This document shows positions 24,973-35,536 of a stretch of 64,000 nucleotides of DNA, in pieces; positions within the stretch are counted from its first letter, which is position 1; every line of letters begins with the position of its first letter. The DNA comes from Rachycentron canadum. Its lineage: Eukaryota > Chordata > Actinopteri > Carangiformes > Rachycentridae. The translations under genes and the position numbers were made by a program. The notes under the pieces were generated by a model that made no database searches, had not been told where the DNA came from, and saw only the letters and a list, made by a program, of their open reading frames with translations. The stretch spans positions 16,025,652-16,089,651 of the forward strand of contig CM076668.1 of the NCBI GenBank assembly GCA_038496675.1. The letters are read 5' to 3'.

Positions 24973-26859
24973 GAATAACTAAGAGGACACAATAGACGAG
25001 CAGTAGACTGATTAAAGTTAAGCTCCTCAGATCTTAAGCACAAATTCTTGCATGTTTCAGTCCTAATAAATAAACATACATCATGTTTGATTTGCTAACT
25101 GATGCCTAAAAGGCAAAAAAAAAGGGACGAGAGATAGGGTAAAAGTTTGTGGCTGGAGGAAGACGAGTTCTTGAGTGAAAATAAAAAACTGTCCCATCTC
25201 CAACCGAGAAAAAAAGGGTCAACAGCTTTGAAAACCTCATGTCTCCATTAATAACATCCTAACTAATATCTTTCTCCCTTCTCTTCTCATTTGGCAGCGC
25301 TCCTCCAGGATAGCAGAGGGCTGAACCTCATTTCAGCAGAATGGGAAAAGACTCGGAGAGGGGTAAAGATCTGGCTGATAATAAGCCCGCTCTTGGCTAC
25401 TGGGTCAGAAGGGTGGGACTGGTTAATTAGAGGGCTATGGTTTTGGCTTCTGTAGCCTGCAGCATGTCAATGTGTGAGTGTGCTTCTTGTTGGCAGACTG
25501 GTAGATGTCTGTTCACACTCTGTGATGATATGGCATGTGAGGGAGTGTGCGTGGCCTGGTTCCTCGGCGGTGCCGGCGGCGGCTCATAGTGGGGTTTTGT
25601 TAATTTGCTGAAGTAATCGTTGCCAAAACACCCTAGGAGCTGTCACCTTGGAAGGACAAGACGAAAGACGATGGTGTGTGCTTTATAGTGTTGTTCACAG
25701 GACGTCAGCAGCGTGACACCAGCTAATCACAGCTGCAGCTTTCATCTGATGCCCTACAGTTTATTTTCACGGAGAAATCAAGATCTTCCACTGAAGCTGA
25801 TTTATTCTCCAGACGAGGTGAAGCTGAGCACAGAAGACTTGTTGTTCCTCTGTGTTTCTGGGTGCGGCTACATTCTCAGACTGATGATATATAGGCTGTG
25901 AACACACAACCCAGACCTGGATGTGCCACACCAAAATTGCTCCCCGAAAAACTCATTGAGAAACTGGTGCGCCTCAGGATTGGAGCCTCTGGTCTAATAG
26001 AGATCGGTGACAGTTTGGGAGGGATGAAAAATCTGGCTGATCAATAAGAAGCCGAGGAAAACGCCACACGAGGTGCAGGACGTAGAAGAACATCATCATT
26101 CACTAGCCCTGTCTCCTAGAAATTACATTTATTCTGTTAATTTGTTTCCCACAAAAAGAAGACAAGCTAAGATTGTGTTCACAAGCATGTTCTCAATGAA
26201 GTGCTACATTTTTGTTGTAGGGTGGATGTGGGGTGGATGGAGGGGGCACGAAACGCTAAACCTCAGTGTGGTGAGGCAACAAAAGCATTTTGGTTAAGGG
26301 AACTGTTTGACACTTTGGGAAATATGCTGATACACTTAGATTTAGAAGATAAATTAGATTAAGTGAGATTGTCCACTCTCAGTTTTACTTAACTGATTAG
26401 TTGAAGAAAGTACAACAAACAAGGAAAGCAAAGGCATTTGTAGTGTTGAAATGCAGGATTTAAGTGCACATCACCTGCGAGCAAAGACAGCAAGGTCAGT
26501 ACTTTTAATTCATTACTGAAGTTGCCTTCGCCACTGGTAGTCGCGGCTGATAAGACCCAACATGACAGAGTTCAGCCATGTAATTGTTTCCAAAGGTCTT
26601 GGTTTTTGCCCAACCAGACGACAGTGCAACCCCAGAGTTTCCAAACTAAAATGGGGTCTATATTATTTCCAAAATCTCAAAAAATCGAGAATAATGTGGA
26701 CGGGTTAGCCCAGTGCTTTCAGTAACTTCATGAGGATCGACAGTGGCATCAATCTTCTTTTTGGCAATGAAAAAAAAAAAACAATCAATCAAATGGTCAC
26801 CCCCAGTAATAAACCTACAACCTACAGGGAATTGACCAGAACATGCAGCTCAGCTCAGC

Positions 26860-27075
26860 TCCGTGGGGCTTTATAATGAGTTTCTGCTTCAGCAGCGATG
26901 TCACTGTTTTGAGTTCATGGTTATTGCTCTTGATTTTCAGCAGCGACAGTCTGTTTTCTACCTACTCAGCACCAAACAGCAGACAGACACAGTTAGCGCC
27001 TAGTTGGTGAATGTAGTGGGACATTTAGCAGATAAAGAGCCTGATATTTCTCTCAGGAGTTGGTGGAGACCAAAG
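26860..27075 (-). repeat. Dispersed repeat (CTCCACCAACTCCT ... CTGCTAAATGTCCC family)
   Basis: The reverse complement reads TTTGGTCTCCACCAACTCCT, GAGAGAAATATCAGGCTC, TTATCTGCTAAATGTCCC and AGCGACAGTCTG-type blocks. A related plus-strand stretch lies at 12714-12820 (TTGGTCTCTACCAACTCCTA, CTACTAAATGCCTCACTT). A second module (ACCAAAACAATGAGCTGAAA) occurs at 18705-18730 and 57205-57235, and inverted near 24335-24360 and 48405-48435. Family not identified. Confidence 0.5.
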
Positions 27076-28339
27076 ACAGAGATTAAAAAAAAAAAAAAAA
27101 AGTTAAATTTAATGTATTCATTGAGTTAATGATCAATTTTCAAACTGTAATTTTTCACAGTTTTGGAAGACAAAGACAAATAATGCCCTGCTGATAGAGT
27201 CACTGCAGACTTTTTCGATATTAAACCAGGAACACCTTTTCTTAATCTCCACCTTGCATAAACACAAGCACAAAGAAGTTTTCATAGTTCTGCCGCTGCT
27301 CTGAGATATTAAAAGGAAACAATAAAATACAGTATTACAAAAAAAATTAACATTTTCCTCATTTTCTTCATTATGTTGATAAAATGTCATTCAGGTAGCA
27401 TAAGTGGAATATAAATGTAAATGTGACTGAAATAGAAGCGACAGTTGCTAAAAAATGTTAAATCTCTTAAAGAAAACACAGGAATAGAAACATGATGTCT
27501 GCAGTTTGTCTAAAAATAGGGTCATTGGTTTGTTAATTAAGATACAATCTGTCTCATTAAGTCACTTTTGTTAAAAATTTCCTGTCAACGTCACACAGAC
27601 GTGATGATTTACAGTAAGACATTTATCAGCCATTACTGTCTCAGCTGTTTTTGAAAGTGGGAAAGTAAATTTCATTTTTAAGAGCATGGAGGAAAACTCC
27701 TCCAATAGAGGACATGCTCTGGACTCCATCTGTATTGTTCTGCTTATTTGATTTCCTTCTTCCTCCAAACAGATTTGAATCGGGGGCTCGGACGGGATCC
27801 GGGCTTCCTGAATGGCCAAGCTCATTCCCCTCCCAGAGATAGGAGTGATTGTGGGAAGTGAGCCTGAAGATTGCTGAAGTAATTAACGTTCCTGCTGGCT
27901 GGCAGATCCAATCGTCTTGTCTGAGATACGAGGAGCTGCTGCACACACACGCACAAACACACACACACAACAGATTCTCAAATTCAAAGTTTGACTGCGT
28001 ACTGTAGCACAATAAAATGTGTCCTCATATGCACAGACAGCTGTCACACTCTGAATGCTGTACTGCTTTGATGATTTGGTTAATGTGATAGTGGAAGTCA
28101 AAACAACCAGAGCAACTGTCATTTACGTCACGTTCCTGCATGTATGTCAGTGAAATAATAATGATGTTGTTTCTCGGTGTGCGTACCTCCCTCTAATAAG
28201 GCTATCATCACAACATTACAGCGTGAAAATGAAAGATGTGTGTGGGGAATCATTTCAGGCACTCGTGAGGATGTTTTCCCACCAATCTTTTCCTCGTTCC
28301 TCGTCCTGCGATTCAGATTATAATCCTTCCTCTGTCAGA

Positions 28340-28680
28340 CACAGAAATAAATCGTCCCATCCCTCTCTCTGCTCTCCTGCTCGCTTCCCACCTGTTCTCA
28401 TATCAGCTGTCCTAGTATGGCTCCTTTCTGCTGTCCTCCTCTCCCTTTTGCTTCCCTATCTCTCCTCTCTCCTTCCACCTCCCTTTTCCTCTCTTCTCAA
28501 AGCCTCCTCATCTCCTCCCCTTGTAACTTCTTCTATCTCTCCTCCTCCCTTCGCTATCTTGATTTGCTTTATCCTCCTCCTCTTCACAAATACTCTCGAC
28601 CTTTGTCCCAAATATTTCTCTGCTTTTCTCGATTTTGTCCTACATTTTTTTTCTTCTTATCTCCTCCCTCACCTATTGAG
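28340..28680. repeat. Pyrimidine-rich low-complexity tract
   Basis: The plus strand is dominated by TCC, TCT and CTC for about 340 bases. It creates overlapping Ser/Leu/Pro/Phe-rich reading frames (28223-28750 and 28417-28779) that are not supported as genes. Confidence 0.8.
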
Positions 28681-29425
28681 GAGGGCAGGCCATGCAGCCT
28701 TTTGTCTCAAGGTGACTCAGAGCATCTGGAGCTGCTGCCGCGATACGTGAAGCAATTTATTCGCAGGCGGGAGGTGTGAGGAGACCCGACTCGGGCCCAC
28801 TGGTGACTCCAGACGTTGTGGCCAACGACCCTGTCAAGGTTGTTGCTTGTTGTTTTGTATACATACAAACAGCATCTGTGGGATAAAAATCAGCTGGGAC
28901 ACCAGCTCAAGTTTGCAGCTCTTGACATTAATCTTATTCAGAAAGAGTTCAAAAAACAAGCAGATGGATAAAAGAGCTGAATGTCCCTGGTGGAAAATTA
29001 TGATGTGACATGTGTCTTTGTGAGTGCACGAGTGAATAAATGAATAATGTTCAAGCTTCGAGGGTGGTCCTCATAGACTCCCGTGTCCTCCTGACATGAA
29101 TATTAAATCCCCATGCTGGTGAAGGTGCCTAATTGTTCCTCATCTTTGCATTAGCTTCCCTCCTCCCTCAGATTTATCTGAGTTTGAGATGCCATATTTC
29201 AATGCGTGTAGATGTATGTGCGAGAACAATCATTCAGACTTGTACATGTTTTTATGTGTATATTGGTGTGAGTTTTGCTGGTAATGTGTCAGTCTCTGTG
29301 TGTGATGTCTGCAGCCAGTCCCAGGTGCTCCATTGATGTTTTTGTATGCACGACTCACATCTTTCATCATTTGGCAAGACAGGCCCTTCATCAATCCTGA
29401 TGCAACCACTACACACATGTAGACA

Positions 29426-29427
<2 letters not shown>

Positions 29428-29475
<48 letters not shown>
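29428..29475. repeat. (AC)n microsatellite
   Basis: A perfect AC array of 48 bases. Confidence 0.97.
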
Positions 29476-29477
<2 letters not shown>

Positions 29478-30857
29478 TGATCTGTCCGGACATTCACGCA
29501 GTTGGTGACTGCAGTGAATGAATTCTCATCATTGTGTTTGTTAATACAGCACTTAAGAAGAAATGTGAAATTATATACGCTATGAAATCCAAATTACCAG
29601 CTGCGTGTATGCTGGTGATGTGCTGATTAAGGGTTTGTTTTTGTGCATATTATGAGAAGCTAGAGTTGCATTTATGAGGTTTTACTTAGCCTAAAAATAA
29701 AGACAACTAAAAACAGAGTAGAGCTAAGGCTCAGATTGTCATGCATTTGATTGTAAAGTCAAATTTAAATGTTGACTTCATGATGCCATATGAAAAATCA
29801 CTGTCACATACTGGGGTCCATGTAAAGTTACATTAAAGATTATTATGTACTATAAATAAAAAGTAAAACAGGCAATGGGGTGTGGAAATCAGCAAAATAA
29901 GGGTTGTGCATCTCCACAGTCGATCTTGTATGTGCAATAGTTAAGTAGTACAAAAATAAATGGATGCCAGCAGTTGGAAAAGAAAAGAGCAAGTGAGCAC
30001 ATGGGTCAGCTTTTATAGTCCAGAGGGCGCAGGTGAACTGCATTAGCTGATGACCTTCCCATGTCAACCAATTGGCTGCTCCTGTTGACAGCCTCCAAGG
30101 CAGTGGGAGGGGCGTCACAACACCAGGAACTGAGCATGGATTAGAAACTGCTACAAAAAGTGTCAGTTGCACAGGTGTAAACAGTTAAATCCGACACTTG
30201 GACATGGATCTCCAGCTGGCCTTGAGGTGTAGAGGCTGTTTACAGTCTGATGGCTGTTGAAATGAATGACTTCCTAACCTCCCCTGCAGCGGCGTGGAGA
30301 AGCTCTTCTGGATGATTAGTGTGTAATGGAGGGGTGAAATGAACAGTCCATGAATGCCAGTCTGAATAGCATCCTCTTCCATCAGCCACCTGGATTATGT
30401 GTTTATCAGCATAATAATGAAAAAAACTATATTTAACATGCAAAAGACTCAGCCTCCTCACACTTACATTTAGTCCAACAGTGGATATAAATCTCAACAG
30501 TGTGTTCACAGCAGTGGCCTATGTTTTTTTCCCCTTGTGGAGGATTTCTCCTTGTAGAAGTTGTGGCAAGTAAAAAAAAAAAAATCAATTCCTTAAGTCT
30601 GGAGAGTGCAAAAACAAGCTTCAGTGCTCAATATTTAATTAGTTAGCTAATTAAAGTGCTCAAAAGAGCCAACACCTTCTCCAAAATTCAACAGGTGATT
30701 AGAGATAGCGTCTTTTTAAACTGATGGCTTTTTTTGCGATGAAATCCAGCTATAATTCTTAACAGACTGTGAGGGTATACAATAAATTTGATGTTTGCAT
30801 GTAGTTATTTTGGGAAATAATTTTTTTAGAGCTGAGTTTAAAGGACCTATTTATAAG

Positions 30858-31230
30858 CTTTGCTATTGCTACATACCAAACATTAGCATTAACAGCTGTT
30901 TACTTACCAGTCTTACCAAGCACTTCAGTCATCGGTGTGTTTAAAAGACAAGAGTTATTCATGTCTTTTGAGTTGTGCCGCTTCTTCAGGGCAGCCGGGA
31001 CACTGTGGTGACTAGACAGGTCAACCAAGCCGGGGCTAGCTGGTTAGCATGCTAACTTCAGTACAAGAAAAGAAGTGATATAAAGGCAAAGACATAAAGA
31101 AGTCAGAAGAATCACTGTAAGGAATTAAGTAGAGGAAATAAGTTTGATGCTAAACTTTTTCTAGGCTGGTAAATAAACACTTGTTAGTGCTACACTTGTC
31201 GTTGGCTATGTAGCAGGAGCAAAACTTTCA
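30858..31230. repeat. Fold-back repeat, copy 4 (both arms, most complete)
   Basis: The left arm, 30858-30911, read in reverse complement is TGGTAAGTAAACAGCTGTTA, ATGCTAATGTTTGGTATGTA, GCAATAGCAAAGC. The right arm, 31166-31226, reads TGGTAAATAAACACTTGTTA, GTGCTACACTTGTCGTTGGC, TATGTAGCAGGAGCAAAACT. The two therefore pair. The centre is the perfect palindrome GTTAGCATGCTAAC at 31043-31056. This is a fold-back/MITE-like element of about 370 bp with no coding region. Confidence 0.75.
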
Positions 31231-33298
31231 CGTAGCTCCGCTAATGCCATTTTCATTTGCTCTCCTCACCTTGATTTTGTCATATTTAGTTGTGCGTCTC
31301 TATAAATAAGCATTCGGAAGTTTTTCATTTGAGCACTCTTCAGTCGATTTGCTTAGTGGCTCTAAAACCTGAAAACGTCAATAACGATGACCCATTTAAC
31401 TTGATGAAAAATAGCTTTGTAATGTAGATAGAGACAGCTCCTTGTTACCACTGCATACTTTCCCTCCTTCCATCCATACAATCCGATATCTGTACGGAAA
31501 TAGATCAAATCCACCTGTACCTCTGTAAATCCAGGCTTTGTGTTGGGCCAACAAGCACGTCCTAATTACATAATCATCATGTTATGCTGAGCCTCTTTCT
31601 GCTCTTCAGGGATGAAAAGAAGTCCAATTACCTTGAACTCTAAAAATATGGGATCAGTAGCAGAGCAGGGGATTAAATCAATATTACGGTCCAATTTAAG
31701 GCAATGCCCCAGTAACAAAGCCGAGAGTAATGGAAAAATCAAAGCACTCGATGTTTGGACTCTGCAACATTACTCATCTGGTCTCCTGAATGGAGTCTTA
31801 TCTCGTCATGACAACAGCATATAGTGAGAGAGAGAGAGTAATTGCCATGGCAACAGGTCACCTTGGACTGGAGTATCTTATCTTCACCCAAACTTGCTTC
31901 AGGTGAGCGTTGAATGGAGATTTTAAGCGGCCTCACAACGATCACGTCAGAAACCTTGTTGGAAGTTCAAAAGTTTGACAGCGGATTTGAAGTAGCAGAA
32001 GAGCAACCGTTGCCACTCGGCGCAGTCTCTCTTCTGCAGCGTATTTGTGTCAGTCACCAGCTGACATGTGACCCAAGTACCAGAAGGATATTCCTCCAGG
32101 ATGCTGCGGCAGATGACTGACCTCCATATGACAAGATCAGAGAAGGAGGCTTTGATCAACGACCAGATCGTCTTCCTCCTCTTCTGTTCTGCCTTTTTCA
32201 TTCCTCCCCTCTCTCTCACTCTCTCTCTGTGTTTCCACCTTAAAAGTTCAACATTTTGGGAAATATGCTTATTTGCTTGTCAAGATTTACATGGCCAGTT
32301 TATTCAGATGACATATAACGTGTCAATCAATGAGGCTTTACAGGTGCTGGTAACCAGATATTCTTACCTTTGGCCTAGCTTTTTCTCAATTTCCTCTCAA
32401 TATGCTAAGTTAAGCTAACTGGCTTTAGCTGCATACTATACAGATATGAGACTGGCATCAATTTTGATCTAAGCATAAGGATCTCTCCAGTACTTGTTCC
32501 ATGTAGGAAGTATACATGCACACTTAGACTCTTCAAAGAAGACACACACATGCATGTTCATCCAAAAAGGCTCTTTAATTGGTCTAAGTGATTAATTACA
32601 GGGTGAGGGAGCCGGGTAATATAGATACTAGAATAGCTTTCAATTACCTCATTTAAATTTGATCATTAAACAGTTAGAGGGAATGGGAAATAAAAGAAGG
32701 GTGATGAGGGAATATAAAAGAGTGGAAAAGAGAGAGTGATGAAAATCTTAATATAGGCCAACTGATAGAGTTAATACAGTAATAATAACAAATATTCCAT
32801 TAAATCAGCGACAGCTTTACAAAAAAAAAATCCAAATGTGCCAGAAGTGTAATTAGAAAATTTTAAGAGTGACTATAAATTTCTATATGTAGAATACATG
32901 AATATGACACTGACCAGCCTCAAATAACACATTTTCTCTATATCGATATAGTACTTAGAATACAGAATTTATTTATTGTGAGGCCCTGTGTGATGTTGTG
33001 CTGTACTGTAGCCTCAAGCTGAGACCCAGTGAGGTCAACAAGAGTCCAAGGTTTAAGACACCTAGTGCTGGTCAATGCTGTCCCAATACTTTCATCATGT
33101 TGCAGATTGTGTTCATATGGACGGCTTTCGCAAAGTCTCTGCTTCCTCTAAGCTCGTTGCTAAATGAAGACGTGAAGGGTTTAGCTCCAAAAACATTAAA
33201 AACACTTCATGAAGTTACCTGAAATTCATTAACAGATGTCTCAAAATGATTATTTCTTCCTAGAAAACTACTGCTCTTCTGTGTCCAGAGTCAAAATG
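31231..33298. other. Flank just downstream of grin2c, no gene recognised
   Basis: 31590-31920 is non-repetitive and carries an RFX X-box-like palindrome (31841-31854). 32241-32490 is a dispersed repeat. 32500-33298 is AT-rich. No coding exon seen. Confidence 0.45.
32241..32490 (+). repeat. Dispersed repeat with TTTTGGGAAATATGCTTATT and AGCTAACTGGCT modules
   Basis: TTTGGGAAATATGCTTATTT (from about 32254), TATGCTAAGTTAAGCTAACT and CAGATATGAGACTGGCATCA recur in the same order as related fragments. Parts reappear at 26303-26330 (GGGAAATATGCTGAT), 52270-52310 and 54690-54770 (AAGCTAAGCTAACTGACC; GACATGAGAGTAGC), and inverted at 61500-61525. The 117-residue frame through it is spurious. Confidence 0.55.
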
Positions 33299-33320
33299 TT
33301 TTAATATTCAATGTTTTATT
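33299..33320 (-). terminator. Candidate polyadenylation signals for grin2c
   Basis: On the minus strand AATAAA (33320-33315) is followed by ATTAAA (33304-33299), about 660 bases past the stop codon. No strong GU-rich element was seen just downstream, so use of this site is only plausible. Confidence 0.3.
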
Positions 33321-33340
33321 TTGGAATTAAACTCCTCACG

Positions 33341-33404
33341 TGCACAGTGGGGTCCTAAAGTTTGAAGGAAAAGTGGTTTCAGACTTTCCAGACCCCACTG
33401 TACA
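33341..33404. repeat. 64-base imperfect hairpin in probable 3' UTR (short MITE-like fold-back)
   Basis: The left arm TGCACAGTGGGGTC (33341-33354) pairs with GACCCCACTGTACA (33391-33404), with one mismatch. The inner arms AAAGTTTGAA and TTCAGACTTT (about 33357-33366 and 33378-33387) extend the stem with one more mismatch around a loop of about 11 nt. ACAGTGGGGTC termini with a TA at one edge resemble Tc1/mariner-derived miniature elements, which is an inference. If the UTR call is right, the hairpin would be in grin2c mRNA. Confidence 0.7.
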
Positions 33405-33976
33405 TGACAGCTTCGTCTTCGCAAATCTTGCTACAGTAGCTGCTTGTTTTTGGTGGCTGTATTTAAAGAGACAATCCCTTGTTCCTCTGCTATTTCTCCC
33501 CAGCTGCGAACGCTTCTTCTACTCGACAACACCCAAAACTGAATCTCAACCATCCACGATAAAATATACACGACACACACACAGCATGAAAACTCTGGTT
33601 ATAGTTTAACCATGCGCCAACACCGTGGGACTGTTGTAAATCTTAGTGCACATTAAAGCACAGAAAAATACACAAGCATTGTCGTAGGAAAGCAGCGAGT
33701 AAAACCTGCCAACTCCAGCTTTCCACAGCTTTCTTCTGGATAAATTGCTAACAGTGCAGTTTTCTTATCTTACTGTAGCGTATATCAAGTCAGTCCTATA
33801 CTTCTGCAGACCCAAATTTCTATTTTTCACCACACAAAGTCACATTGAAAATGAACACTTACTTCAAGTCATAATTCTTCCCCATTTCATTAATTTAACC
33901 ACTACATCCTCTCCACAGTGGTCTTGCTCTTGGGATCTCCCCAGTGTCCATCTTGTGAGGTCCTCTTGATTTCCCA

Positions 33977-35536
33977 TCAGACCTCAGACTCCAGACTGGA
34001 GACTCGCCGCCAGGGACGAAGAACGCAGGGGCTCCCTGCAGGCTGGCCCCCTGCTCCCTGACATGTCTGGGCCTCTGATCCAGTCTGGGATCCCTGATAG
34101 ACCCCATAAGCCCCATACACACTGTCCTGGTACAGCAGTGCCCGCTGGCCCCCACATCGCCCGCCACCACAAGCCAGCAGCTGGCACACTGGGCTGGGGC
34201 TTGGGTGGCTGCTGGAGGTCTGGCTGTGGTGCTGCAGGTCCAGCGGGCCGTGGTAGAGGGGCAGTCCTGGATATGAGTTTAGGTAGTGGGCGTACTGTCT
34301 GCTGAGCAAGCTGGTGGCTCTGCGTACCATCCCCCGCCCTAGCCCAGTCCCATGTCGCACTGCTTCTCCATATGTGGGGAGGTGGGTGGAGTGAGAGTAG
34401 CGTAGCCTCTGGCCCTTACGCCCATTGGGCCTCCTCTGGTCCTCCCTTATGTGGAGGTAGGCCTGGTTCCGTGGGAGGCACAGGTTATTTCGAAGATGGG
34501 CAGGGTTGTAGGCCTTGGCAGGTGTGGTTGGTGTGAGAATGCATGGGAACAGATCTGGCAAGGTGGAAGGTGATTGGCTGGACAAGGATGACTGGGATTC
34601 ATCGAGCTGGTGGGTCTGCTCGATGCCCCAAGTTGCTTTAAGGAAAGAGGGGCGGCGATGCCTGCGTCTTCCCCTCAGCACGAGGTCTTCTGGTGGCCAG
34701 GAGCTGTAGTTCTCTACCCGAGGACCCATGCCTTCCCCTGAGTAGATGCTGTCAACACTGGGGGTGGAGATGTGGTTTTCTTGGAGGTGGTTGGCTTTTA
34801 GCTCACTCAGACAGACAGGACTTTTGTCGTTCTTGTCCTGGTCCCTGTGTTTCCTCCTCTCCACATCCCCGTCCTCACACTGGAAACTCTTGGACCTCCG
34901 TTTTCGTCGGGAGAAGCCTGTTTGGACGTGCTGGTTGTGAGGCGAGGAGACAGGGTGAGAGGTATAGATGTCAGGCAGTTGGAGATCAGCATAGGGGATA
35001 AAGGGTGAGTGAGGATGGGTGTCTACATAGAGTCTCCCTGTGGTCTGGTAGTGGTGTGGGTGCTGATGTGGGAGCGGCTCACCCACGGCCAGGTGAGGGC
35101 TGCTGAGGCTGGACACAGGAAGTGGACGGTCATACAGACACGAAGAAGAGCGAGTCGGGAGCGTGTAGCGTAGCGGTGTAGGCCTGGTCACACCCCTCTG
35201 CTGTTTCAGAGAAGTGACAGCAGACAGAGGTGGGGTCAGGGAGCGCTGTGGGAGGGAGGAGTGATTCTCCGTAACATAAGCAAATCCTCCAGGTGCGGCC
35301 TCCATGGCGACTTGTGGAACACGAACAGGCAAGCTGCCGCCATGACGGCTCAAGTGCTCTATGGTTTTGGTAGCGTTGTCCAGGGAGCTCTCAACATTGG
35401 CAGTGGACACCAGGTCCTTGGCAGTGCGCAGCATCTTCAGCATGTTTGCTTGAGCATAATTGGAGGTCAGGTCAGGTTTGGCCAAACCAGATGAACGCCC
35501 AGGATCCTCCACTCCATTGAAACAACTGTAAATACC
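33977..35536 (-). CDS. grin2c: grin2c terminal coding exon, cytoplasmic tail with PDZ ligand
   Basis: The exon is 1560 bases, encoding 519 residues (729-1247) and a TGA stop at 33979-33977. It starts GIYSCFNGVED after acceptor CTCCCAG. The membrane-proximal part (DLTSNYAQANMLKMLRTAKD; SSLDNATKTIEHL) is recognisable GluN2C. The middle is low-complexity and rich in Pro, His, Ser and Arg, with a basic patch (FSRRKRRSKSF) and SIYSGEGMG. The end, RRVSSLESEV, keeps the class I PDZ ligand for PSD-95-type scaffolds. It also keeps the RR-x-S-S site whose mammalian counterpart is a reported PKA/PKC target. An in-frame Met ten codons upstream of the acceptor is intronic and was not used. Confidence 0.98.
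   Translation of the reverse strand, partial: GIYSCFNGVEDPGRSSGLAKPDLTSNYAQANMLKMLRTAKDLVSTANVESSLDNATKTIEHLSRHGGSLPVRVPQVAMEAAPGGFAYVTENHSSLPQRSLTPPLSAVTSLKQQRGVTRPTPLRYTLPTRSSSCLYDRPLPVSSLSSPHLAVGEPLPHQHPHHYQTTGRLYVDTHPHSPFIPYADLQLPDIYTSHPVSSPHNQHVQTGFSRRKRRSKSFQCEDGDVERRKHRDQDKNDKSPVCLSELKANHLQENHISTPSVDSIYSGEGMGPRVENYSSWPPEDLVLRGRRRHRRPSFLKATWGIEQTHQLDESQSSLSSQSPSTLPDLFPCILTPTTPAKAYNPAHLRNNLCLPRNQAYLHIREDQRRPNGRKGQRLRYSHSTHLPTYGEAVRHGTGLGRGMVRRATSLLSRQYAHYLNSYPGLPLYHGPLDLQHHSQTSSSHPSPSPVCQLLACGGGRCGGQRALLYQDSVYGAYGVYQGSQTGSEAQTCQGAGGQPAGSPCVLRPWRRVSSLESEV

Larger units (their letters stand above)
18402..30857. other. Intergenic, no gene recognised
   Basis: No exon with protein similarity was found on either strand. 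It contains the microsatellites at 20958, 22284, 23916 and 29428, the 24818 short repeat, the 26860 repeat and the CT-rich tract at 28340. Stretches 25270-25660 and 27660-27920 are non-repetitive and moderately GC-rich. Confidence 0.5.
33299..33976 (-). other. Probable grin2c 3' UTR
   Basis: This is non-coding sequence directly downstream of the stop. On the minus strand it ends at overlapping candidate poly(A) signals: AATAAA (complement of 33315-33320) and ATTAAA (complement of 33299-33304). That would give a UTR of roughly 0.65-0.7 kb. It contains the 33341-33404 hairpin. The assignment is positional only. A longer UTR using signals further left, such as TTTATT near 32967, is possible. Confidence 0.35.

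Noticed and set aside
28223..28779. Overlapping 175- and 120-residue reading frames, one ending in LELLPRYVKQFIRRREV
   Set aside because: They run through a CT-rich low-complexity tract. Only the last ~20 residues look protein-like, no splice context or family similarity was recognised, and the composition explains the open frames.
34515..35001. Several plus-strand and alternative minus-strand frames across the tail exon
   Set aside because: Shadows of the long, stop-free grin2c tail exon; they do not extend beyond it.
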